This document shows positions 55,440-64,000 of a DNA stretch of 64,000 bases, piece after piece. Every line of letters starts with the position of its first letter. Positions within the stretch are counted from its first letter, which is position 1. The notes under the pieces are model-generated. The model saw nothing but the letters and a program-made list of their open reading frames with translations. It made no database searches and was not told where the DNA came from. Made by a program: the position numbers and the translations under genes. The stretch is from Diabrotica undecimpunctata (lineage: Eukaryota > Arthropoda > Insecta > Coleoptera > Chrysomelidae): positions 15,873,230-15,937,229 of the forward strand of contig NC_092803.1 of the NCBI RefSeq assembly GCF_040954645.1, read 5' to 3'.

Positions 55440-55700
55440 CTTCGTCTTCTTCCTATGCCGTCCCCATTAACGGAGGTTGGCGAGCACATTTCTAAAAGTT
55501 TCTCTGTCTTTTACAACGTGGAATAATTCGTCTAGAGTCGTACCGTCGGTGTTAAATAGCTTTATGATTCAGTATATTTCTTTTTTTGGCCTTTCGTATT
55601 TCGGTTTTTATTTGTCTCTGAATATTTTTGTACCTTCTTTTGTTATTCTTTGATTTTCTTCTTCCTTCCATAGGTTGTAGTATATTTTCATTCATCACAC
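55440..55700 (-). mobile_element. LINE 3' end in receptor intron
   Basis: Minus-strand reading: a linker-like part (NLWKEEENQRITKEGTKIF) then DELFHVVKDRETFRNVLANL, a stop, and GGCATAGGAAGAAGACGAAG. The ending parallels the 'ELFR.A..R..F...ANLR' terminus and AAG-rich tail of the other LINEs. Confidence 0.7.
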
Positions 55701-56068
55701 TTTTCCTCTTCTCTTTATTTTCTATTATAGTTTATTTTTATGAACGAGAGAGTAATTGGCATAATTTTAACTGGTAGCTCCGACCACTCCATGGGCGTGC
55801 TCAAGATTAATTGAAAAATTACTTTGAATAATTGTAAAAAATAAATGAATTATTTCAGTGTTATAAAGTGTTATGTGTATGTAAACAAAAGTGACCTCTT
55901 TTATCACACACTATATTAGAACTGACTGGCCTACATTAAAAAGGGTTTTAAAAAATTCACATTTTTTTTAATTTTTAAAAATTACAAAAGAGAAAAAGAG
56001 TTTTTAAAACCGTCTAAGGTATGTTAAATAGATGAATAAAAATATTAATATAAAACTTACAGCTACTT

Positions 56069-57430
56069 GTTACAAATCCAAATCAGATTCAGAAGATGAA
56101 CTTTCAGAACCAAGATTTATAATAACTGGCTCGATCATTTTATCAGTAATATTGTCCAGCTTCCACATTTTTTCCTCTTCTTTAATAGTGTGATTTACTG
56201 CCTTTTCCCAGTTTTCAGGTTTTACATTATTTACGGCCTCCAAAAACAACTGTTTAACATCATGAATTTTAAAAGTGGTATTTTTTCTTGAAACTTCACT
56301 CTTTATCTGTGCCCATACCAGTTCAATCGGGTTTAATTCACAATGATATGGTGGGGATCTAAGTACTGTCATTCCACGATTTTTGGCAATTTCATCAATT
56401 TCGTATTTTTAAAATTTTTCTTTATGAAGGGTACACAACGAATAAAGTTCCTTTCTTATAGATCCGGGATGGTACGTAATATTTTTTGAACTCAGCCAAT
56501 TCTGCAAGTCTTTTTTAACCACTTGGTTGTGGGCAGTCCTTCTATAAGTCTGGAGTGATAACTTGCATTATCCACTACTATTACACAGTTCTTAGGAAGA
56601 AGATCTATCATTTGTTCGAACCATTCTTGAAAGACATCAGCGTTCATGTCTTCATGGTAGTCACCGGTACGAGTTGATTCAAAAGTTAATAAACCACCTT
56701 CAACAAAACCGTCTGAACTGCCAATGTGTACTATTATCAGCCTGCGTCCCTTTCCTGATGGTGGGTTTAAACCAGTAGAAAAGTTATTTACAAAAGCGTG
56801 CCTTTGACTTGTAACAGTTTCATCCTGCCAAAATTTATTTGGTGTATGACCCTCGTTGATCCATGTTTCATCAAGATAAAATATTATTCTTTTTTGGTTT
56901 CTCATTTCCTTTATGTTTCTTAGAAAATGTCTTCTCCATATGACAATATCGCTTCTTTCTAATAAAATAGACTTTCTGGGATTCTTTTTCCAGCGGAAGC
57001 CTATTTCTTTTAAAAGTTTCCATAACGTACTTCGACTCATTTCTGGGTAATCCTTATCATCTCGAACTGAGACAAGAACTTTATCCAATGTTGGAAATTC
57101 TTGTCTAAAGAAGAATTCATGCACTTTTCGTCGAAGTTCTTCTTTAAAATGATATTCTATTTGAAATTTTGGTTTCCCTGGAGCATTACGTGGCATTTGA
57201 AAACTACCACATTTCTCTTCTTTAATAACTCTGTAAATCGTAGATTTCCCAACACCAAGTGTACTGCTAACTAACTCAACGGTCTCATCAACACTTTCAC
57301 ATAAACGTTTGTCTGTAAATGATGTAAAACAATTAAATATTAATCTTTTTCATTAACTGTTAAAGGACCAATTTTTCGGCGTTTACACGGCACTTCCAAA
57401 TTTTCCATAACACTAGTATACACAATAAAC
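56069..57430 (-). pseudogene. Second DD82E (Sailor-like) transposase, minus strand
   Basis: It starts near 57408 with MENLEVPCKRRKIGPLTVNE and a helix-turn-helix (VDETVELVSSTLGVGKSTIY), broken by a frameshift near 57350. A 234-codon frame follows: RSTLWKLLKEIGFRWKKNPR, the first Asp in IIFYLDETWINEGH, and the second in IVVDNASYHSRL. After another frameshift near 56490 comes PPYHCELNPIELVWAQIKSE with the Glu, and a tail ending LGSESSSSESDLDL. About 248 bases separate the last two catalytic codons, that is 81-82 residues, as in the 38410 element. No terminal repeats found. Confidence 0.83.
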
Positions 57431-57434
57431 TGCA

Positions 57435-58015
57435 CCTTGCAACTGAACTACCTACTTTTAGTGAACTGTTAAGAATTTTGAATACGCCACTTGGACCTTC
57501 CTACAAAATGGAAAACCCACTATCACATTTTCTGTGGAATAAGTTTAGAAGGTAATTATCTAGTCAATTACTGTCGTAGATTGCTGGAATTAAAGAATTA
57601 AATGTTTGATTGTTGAAACCCTTACTTCGTGGAATGCACTCATTTCAGATAAAATAAAACGTTTTATTTTATCTAAAGAATTAAACTTTATTTTGCAAAT
57701 AGGTAGGTACTTATTAAACTTTTATTGGTTATATATAACCAATAAAATAAACATCTTACATTTCTTGCAAATTCATTAGTAAATGTTAACCTCCATCACT
57801 CCGACACTGGCAACCTTATTTAGGGATTAGTAACCCTCACAACTATTGTATTCTATTCTGCTCCAACCTTTATACCTGGTGGTCATAGTCAATTTAAAAT
57901 TGTTTTCCTATATACTTCTGTAAACTTGTTGACAAATATCTGTTTTTCATTGAGTCACCCGTATCAACAGTTTAGGGATTTGCATACATAATTTATTGTT
58001 TTATTACTCTCTCAT
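57435..58015. other. Receptor intron, unassigned
   Basis: AT-rich. A short inverted repeat, ATAAAATAAAACGTTTTATTTTATC, lies at about 57648-57671. Nothing else is supported. Confidence 0.5.
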
Positions 58016-58688
58016 ACATAAAAATACACTATAGATGTCCTTTTCTGATCTTATTAAAGGTTTTACATATATTCTGGATTGATTCTTCTAGATCATATGT
58101 TTGCTCCATGTTACTTAGCTTTTCTGAAAGAATCCGTGCGACTGTCTTCTGTATTTCCTTATCTTTTAGTCTTCTCATGTCACACTTTTTGTTACTTTTT
58201 TTTTGTAATCTTTTTAAATCTAAACCTAAATTTACCAGCAACAGTAATATGATCTGATTTAACTGATAGGCAGCATCCATTATGGAATCTCTCTCTTTTA
58301 CCATTTTGTAATCAATTTGATTATGTTTCATGGTTGATCTTGCGGAAAGACCCAAGTGTACAAACGTCTTGGTGGTAGTTTGATGAACGTATTTAGTATT
58401 GCAAATTCTTCTTACCCACAAATAGTTTCAATCTTTCTCCCCTTTCATTTTTCTTCCCTAGACCAAAATGACCAATTAATTCACCGCTTTTTCCTTTACC
58501 AATTTTCGCATTCAAGTCATCCATAATAATAGTTACATCTTCTTTTTTAATTTGTTCAAGTGAATTTATCAACAACTCATAGAATTGCTATAGGTACCTC
58601 TTCTTCTGGTTTATCGCTGGTTAGGGCATGCACTTGTAAAACATTTAATTTGACCGAAGTAGTATTTACTTGAATTATTATTAATCTT

Positions 58689-59996
58689 AAAACACTGCAA
58701 TGAGTTCCGTCTGATAAGCCTTATGAGTCATGCAGTAAAAGTCCTACTAAAAATCGTACATAATCGTATCTATAGAAAGTGCGAAACAATCATCGGAGAC
58801 GATTAGTTTGGATTCAGAGCCGGCATGGGAACGAGAGAAGCCCTGTTCAGTTTACTAGTTCTCGCCCAAAAATGCTACGACCAACAGAAAGATATATTTA
58901 TATGCTTTATAGACTTCGAAAAAGCATTTGATAGAGTAAGACACGACCTACTATTAGAACGTTTGCAAGAAGTCGGTTTAGATGGAAAAGACATCAAATT
59001 CTTAAAAAACTTGTACTGGAACCAAAACGCCAGAGTTAGGATCGAAGGTTCCATATCCGCAGAAGTAGAAATTAGGAGGGGAGTTAGACAAGGATGTGTT
59101 TTGTCGCCTCTGCTGTTTAATCTTTACTCCGAGTTTCTATTTAAAGAAGCATTGGAGGATTCCAAGGATGGAGTCAATGTGAATGGCGTAAATATCAACA
59201 GTATCAGATACGCCGATGATACAGTGTTAATTGCGGATTCCGACTTAGGTCCACAACGACTCATAGACAAGACCAACTCGACCTGTGAGCAATTTGGTAT
59301 GAAAATAAACAATAAAAAACCAAAGTGATGTCAATCCGAAAAAACCAAAACGTACCTCAACCTTGCACAATAAATGGGCACATTTTAGAACAGGTCAATA
59401 GATTTAAGTACCTGGGATGTTGGATCGATAGCAGCCTAAATCCTGATCTAGAAATAAGATCGAGAATAGAACAGGCCAGAAAATCTTTCGAAAAAATAAA
59501 AAAACTGCTTTGTGATTCTCGAATAAAACTCGAAATTCGACTACGTTTATCAAAATGCTACGTCTGGTCGACTCTTCTATATGCAGTTGAAACGTGGACC
59601 CTTAAAACATCAACCGTAAATAAATTGGAGGCCTTTGAAATGTGGATCTACCAAAGAATACTCAAAATTTCATGGACATCGCATACCTCAAACGAAGAAG
59701 TGTTGCATAGAATAGGCAAGGAAAGAGAACTTTTTAAAACAGTAAAAGGTAGAAAAACATCATACCTAGGCCACATACTGAGAAATAATAAGTACCATTA
59801 TGCCCAACTTATAGTGAAAGGAAAAATCGAGGGAAAGAGAGGCCTAGGAAGGAAAAGACTATCGTGGCTCAGAAACATCCGACAATGGACAGGGCTAAAT
59901 TTCGAACAGCTAATAAGAACAGCTGAAGATAGAGAAGAGTTTAAAATTGTAGTAGCCAACCTCCATTGAGGAGAGGGCACTTTAAGAAGAAGAAGA
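58689..59996 (+). mobile_element. 5'-truncated LINE with AAG tail and clean target duplication
   Basis: It begins within the RT (RLISLMSHAVKVLLKIVHNR), then, after one stop, GTREALFSLLVLAQKCY, motif A CFIDFEKAFDRVRHDLLLER, RRGVRQGCVLSPLLFNLYSE and NSIRYADDTVLIADS (YADD intact). A frameshift near 59325 leads into EAFEMWIYQRILKISW and TSYLGHILRNNKYHYAQLIV, ending EEFKIVVANLH, a stop, and GGCACTTTAAGAAGAAGAAG. The duplication ATTATTAATCTT lies at 58677-58688 and 59997-60008. Only about two disabling changes, so it is relatively young. Confidence 0.92.
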
Positions 59997-60145
59997 TTAT
60001 TAATCTTTCACCAACAGGTATAATATTTGTAACCTATTGACGTAATTGAGGACATAGGATTACTCCAATCCCATACATATGTTGACCGTCACCATTTCCC
60101 GAGTGGTACACCATATGGTTGTCAACAATACAAGCACCACTATTT

Positions 60146-60430
60146 TTTTTTTTTTTTTATTTAGTTTGATTTAGATTTTGATTTATTTAGTTAGTTTGAT
60201 TAGCCAGACAAATTTAAAGACAAACAATTTTTACAATCAGAGGAATTTTTTACAATTAGAGGAATAAACATATAATCATCCGTACAATCTAACATGCAAT
60301 TAGTAATAAATTACAACTTATTTGTTAATTCTTTTTTTTTCCTGCGCTAAGACATAACCCGATTCAACATCTCGGAGGTTTACATCTTCCTTTTTTTTTA
60401 ATTCTTTATGATTTTTTTTTTGGCACTACT
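60146..60430 (-). mobile_element. Poly(A) retroposon of about 285 bp
   Basis: A T-run of about 14 at the left edge is a poly(A) tail on the minus strand. The 13-base AGCACCACTATTT occurs on both sides (60133-60145 and 60431-60443). The body is AT-rich with no frame, and the segment before the tail reads ATCTAAATCAAACTAAATAA on the minus strand. It may be a SINE or the truncated 3' UTR of a poly(A) LINE. Confidence 0.85.
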
Positions 60431-60599
60431 AGCACCACTATTTGGCAACCTCATTTTGCTTCTGCCCATTATACCTACTCCAAGTCTGGTCATTTCTTGA
60501 ATGGTATTATGAAGTTTTCCATTGTCACACTCCAGGTACATATTTTGATAATCAACTCTAAAGTTTTTAGAGACACTTTTCCAGTTCTGTCACAGGGGA

Positions 60600-63160
60600 T
60601 TCTCTGGGTTACGACCTGAGAGGCCCTGTGATCTAGAGGTGGATCACCTCTCCTGCCGGATCTCCTCTTTCGATAGCTGTACTAGAGATGTCATCAGGGA
60701 CCTTTAATGCAGTGGTTTCTCGTTGCCTTCTGCATTCTTATGTCATTAACCACTTTCTTGATTCTTCCATCTTCAAGACCAATTTCTCAATCTCAGGTCA
60801 ACAGAGTGCCTTTCCACTTATCAGCTCATCCACCCGAAGCCGTTAGCCAGTAAATGGAGGATTGCTTATCATAAAGTCTAAGCGGTTCTTAATATATCTA
60901 CCAAACATTAGTTGTGAAGGAGTTTTCCCCGTAGTACAGTGGGGTGTGTTTCTATATAAAACAAATATTTACTTAAAAGCACTGATAAATCTTTTGAATC
61001 TGAAGTATTATCAATTAATAACTTCTTCAGGGCATTTTTGAGTTTTTACACTGTTTTCAGCAGCCCCATTAGTCGCTGGAAGGTAAGGAATAGACGTCGT
61101 ATGTATAATGCCATTCATTTTACAAAATGTTTCAAATTCTTCGCTATCCAACTGCTATCCAATCTCTTAGTTTTTGTAGTGTTGCTGTGGTATCTATTTT
61201 ATCTATTATACACACTTTCGGCCACTTTGAAAATTAGTCTATTATGATCAAAAACATCTTTCCTCTGACTGGTCCTAAAAAGTCTATGTGAATTCTATCA
61301 AATACTCACTTGGATGCTTCAAACTTTATCAATACTACCTTATTTGGATTATTTGCGTTTGTCATACATGCTTTGCATTGTGTTCACTGTATATTTTATC
61401 TAATAACTGCTTCCTTGTCCTTTCCGGTAAAATTACCCTAAATCCCCACATTAACATACCATTATATAGACTTATCAAGATGTCTTCTCTTAAAACTCTG
61501 TAAATCTTCTTCTACTTCCTCTTGTTAACCTTCCCTTACATACCTACATACCTTCCCTAAGTTTCTGTCCACTCGTGTTTCTCGAACTAATACCTCGGCG
61601 CTTACTGGTACCTTGTCCTCTACCAAAAAATAAAAATATTTCTGTACTGTGTCATTTTCCCCCTCTAAAGCTAAAAGAAAAAGCCCATCTTTGAAGTCTT
61701 GTGACTCTACCGATACCTACAAATGTATTTGAATTTTGCGGACAAACTTAAGCTAAATGACCTACCTTATTACATACCCTACAGCAAAAGGATCTATATC
61801 GGCCTATTACAAAATTATGGTTACCTCGTACACAATGTTTACATCTTACGTTATGTTCTGTTGTGGCTTCTTTTATCTTTCATCATCATCAGTGGCATTA
61901 CAGCTCGTTATGAGCCAAAGCCTTCTTCAGAACAATCTTCCATTCGCTCCTGTCTCTGGCAACTCTTCTCCATGCTTTAACTCCGATGGATTTTAGATCA
62001 TCCTCTATGTTATCTTGACACCTAAGTTTTGGTCTTCCTCTGGCTCGTCTTCCCACTGGTCCTCTTCGGTCGAAAATTTTCTGATCGTTGCATCTTCATC
62101 TCGCCGATTACATGTCCTATCCATCGAAGGCGTGCTAATTTAATACATTTTACAACGTCAGGTTCCCCAAAACTTCTATATAACTCAAAGTTGTAGCGCC
62201 TACGCACAAACCCTGTTCTTGGATTCCTCCATATATTTTTCTTAGAATTTTTCTCTCGAAATGTTTAGGCAATTCTTGGTCGTTCTGTGTAAGTGACCTC
62301 GTTTCAGACCCGTATGTTAACACTGGCCTTATTAGTGTTTTATATATGGTAACTTTAATTTGTCTGGGTAGTTTTGGGACCATATGGTACCTCAAGACAT
62401 AATAGCACTTATTGGCAAGCACTATTCTTCTTTTAATTTCTTCGCTGACATTGTTGTCTTTGGTCAGCAGCGAGCCCAGGTAGACGAAGGTGTCTACACC
62501 TTTCAGTTCCAGATCATCAATTAATAGTCTTCTTTTATCTTTGGGGACTGCTTAAATTGGCTTTCAGATCTTTCTACTCCTTAACTCGATGTAGGTACTT
62601 ATGTTGCATACGATTGATTTAGCGTTGCTTCCTTCTTTAATGTTAGCTCCACCAGGGCTTTAAAAGTTATGGTATGTTCCTCTTCACAAAGCCTATCTAA
62701 AATATGACCCTTTCTTAGCGATGTTATAAATTTGTCTTTAAGTACATCATTTAATATATTAAGTACCAAATTTGCAATTACTAGCTTGGTTTTTTAATCT
62801 TACATATCATTGTCCAACTACCTCATTTTCTGCCTGTCTCATTTCATAAAAATCAATCTTTTCCTTAAACAGCCATCCTTTTTGTGAAACTATTTCTTAT
62901 TATATCACAAACTTCTGGATAAGTTTTATTTTTGAGTTTTACCGGATCATAAATATCCCTTAATGTTTTGTATGCTTGTTTGCCTATTAACTTTAACAAA
63001 ACTGATATTTTTTTTATCCTCTTCCGCATAGTTTGCACAAAAATATTGCTCTATATTATAGACGCTCTTCCCACATGGCCCAATCTTCGCCTAACCTGTA
63101 TTCTCTTATCCAGCCAATGTTACCTCTATACATTGTTGTCGATGTTGTCATTTTAAAGTA
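60600..63160 (-). pseudogene. Gypsy-type LTR retrotransposon remnant: gag, zinc knuckle and integrase
   Basis: Minus-strand reading from 63160: gag (YRGNIGWIREYRLGEDWAMW, VLLKLIGKQAYKTLRDIYDP, IDFYEMRQAENEVVGQ, LKNQASNCKFGT, EEHTITFKALVELTLKKEAT) down to about 62580. An RTE-like LINE interrupts. A zinc knuckle (CRVCNKVGHLA*VC, CX2CX4HX4C) lies at about 61750. The integrase follows at 61400-60850 (IHIDFLGPVRGK, KVCIIDKIDTTATLQKLRDW, EFETFCKMNGIIHTTSIPY, PATNGAAENSVKTFKNALKK). Only about 280 bases lie between knuckle and integrase, so protease, RT and RNase H are deleted. No LTRs were found. Many stops and frameshifts. Confidence 0.8.
61881..62560 (-). mobile_element. RTE-like LINE 3' end with (ATG)n tail, inside Gypsy gag
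   Basis: The minus strand reads LLIDDLELKGVDTFVYLGSL, LTKDNNVSEEIKRRIVLANK, KVTIYKTLIRPVLTYGSET, FERKILRKIYGGI, RRRYNFELYRSFGEPDVVK and LARLRWIGHVIGEMKM. It ends in a GATGATGATG tail (CATCATCATC at 61881-61890 on the plus strand). One frameshift near 62200. The ATG-type tail and 'WIGHV' ending are RTE-like and differ from the AAG-tailed LINEs. Confidence 0.82.
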
Positions 63161-63164
63161 TTTA

Positions 63165-63419
63165 CCTTGTAATATATTACCACTGTAATATATTGAAGAC
63201 TTATCAATGTTTATATATTTTATTTCTATTTCTCAAGGTTCGAAATACATGCTTTTACAAATAATGGTTATGTACCACATGACAGACAGACGACATAGAA
63301 TACATTTGCTGTTGCCCTCGACAGCCTTCATTGTATATAAATGCCTTCATTTAATATAAAAGGGTTACCAACCCACTTGTTACCACTATATTACAAGTAT
63401 ATTATTAACTTTGTTTTAG
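63165..63419 (+). other. End of receptor intron with splice acceptor
   Basis: Non-coding. It ends in TAACTTTGTTTTAG at 63406-63419, a good acceptor for the next receptor exon. Confidence 0.55.
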
Positions 63420-64000
63420 ATATTTTTCTAAAACGCAAAATATACTGCATACAACTACTATTAATCCTGTTCGTTGTATTACTGCTAGCAACCGAGGATT
63501 TCATCAGAGGCCATCAACTCACAGATATGCTATCCTATTCATTAACAGAAATATTAGTGCTCGTATCAATTTTGGAAAAGGTAAATGTTATATTGATGTT
63601 TAAAAAAGTATTTGAAGTACTCAGACAAAGGATTAAAGCCTCCAAAATGGATTCAGTGGAAGATATTTATGAAAATTATTACGCTTTACATACACTTTTA
63701 GAGAAATATAGTAAACTGAACTCTGGATTCTTCTTTTACGTAATAGTCAACTGCTTTATTTGGTCTATGTACAATATTTACAAATTTATTATTATGATTT
63801 TCTTTGAGTTTAGGAAATTTCCCACCAGAAATTTCTCTATGTCGATTTTGCTCTCTTTTACATGGATCTCGCTACATGTTTTCCATTTGGCTATTCTAAT
63901 ATGGGCTTATAATAAAGTCAATGTGGAAAAGAAGAATTTTGTATACGATTTATCTTTAAAATTTTGTAACCTGGGCGTTGAAACTAGAAGGAGATACTCG
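63420..64000 (+). CDS. Probable gustatory receptor, transmembrane exon (continues past the window)
   Basis: Open for all 581 bases. After completing a split Asp codon it reads IFLKRKIYCIQLLLILFVVL (membrane span), LSYSLTEILVLVSILEKVNV (span) and a cytoplasmic-style loop (FEVLRQRIKASKMDSVEDIY). Then come YYALHTLLEKYSKLNSGFFF, VIVNCFIWSMYNIYKFIIMI (span) and LLSFTWISLHVFHLAILIWA (span). The block 'h..L......N..FgF...h...' before a span is characteristic of insect gustatory receptors. The C-terminal TYhhhhhQF motif should lie beyond 64000 and cannot be checked. Acceptor and phase match the exon at 55074-55388. Confidence 0.7.

Larger units (their letters stand above)
58020..60550 (-). mobile_element. 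LINE endonuclease region, split by two later insertions
   Basis: Minus-strand order: LECDNGKLHNTIQEMTRLGV and GIMGRSKMRLPNSGA (60540-60444), then, beyond a poly(A) retroposon, VDNHMVYHSGNGDGQHMYGI and GVIL (60130-60020). Beyond a plus-strand LINE follow VNTTSVKLNVLQVHALTSDK, DVTIIMDDLNAKIGKGKSGE (GDLNAK with G to D) and IGHFGLGKKNERGERLKLF, then broken frames to 58029 with linker text (LKDKEIQKTVARILSEKL). The RT part is absent or lost to the left. Confidence 0.82.

Noticed and set aside
55120..55489. Minus-strand frames opposite the receptor exon
   Set aside because: Antisense shadows. The plus strand has the receptor-like hydrophobic pattern and the matching splice phase.

Overview
The window is AT-rich, intron-containing and dense with transposons, so it is nuclear DNA from an animal with a large repetitive genome. 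An insect CYP4G gene, insect-type chemoreceptor exons, and piggyBac, Harbinger, mariner-like, Penelope-like and many non-LTR elements point to an insect. A beetle with a repeat-swollen genome, such as a leaf beetle, is my best guess, but that is inference. There is no sign of operons, bacterial genes, CRISPR, rRNA or tRNA.

Two host genes are supported. (1) CYP4G cytochrome P450, minus strand, 27973 down to 5951: five coding exons joined by consensus GT-AG sites, all introns in phase 1, giving 562 codons with every P450 signature and the CYP4G-specific insertion. Introns 1 (8.4 kb), 3 (10.2 kb) and 4 (1.7 kb) are filled with transposon debris. CYP4G enzymes make cuticular hydrocarbons by oxidative decarbonylation. 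(2) A probable gustatory receptor, plus strand: an exon at about 55074-55388 joins in frame, phase 1, to an exon that starts at 63420 and runs off the window. The 8 kb intron between them is again full of nested elements.

Layout. 1-4700: decayed Harbinger/MADF element, THAP-like fragment and 5' half of a DD41D mariner-like element. 5951-27980: CYP4G with intronic elements, including a three-deep LINE nest. 28050-35060: non-LTR fragments, one pair nested with clean target-site duplications. 35595-45290: one minus-strand LINE split by three later insertions: a plus-strand LINE, a 3.0 kb TIR transposon with DD82E ('Sailor'-like) spacing, and a Penelope-like element with inverted terminal repeats carrying a hammerhead-like core. 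45700-48550: gag and LINE fragments. 49838-50150: isolated GC-rich island. 50460-54070: an uncharacterised transposon-like ORF and a piggyBac transposase split by a foldback retro-insertion. 55074-64000: chemoreceptor gene with a second DD82E element, nested LINEs, a poly(A) retroposon and a Gypsy remnant split by an RTE-like LINE.

Nearly all element ORFs carry stops or frameshifts, so most copies look dead. The host genes are intact where visible. I found no convincing new cellular system. The most unusual items are the DD82E element with matching TIRs, the Penelope-like element with a hammerhead-like core, the foldback repeat family, and the (AAG)n-type tail shared by distinct LINE lineages.
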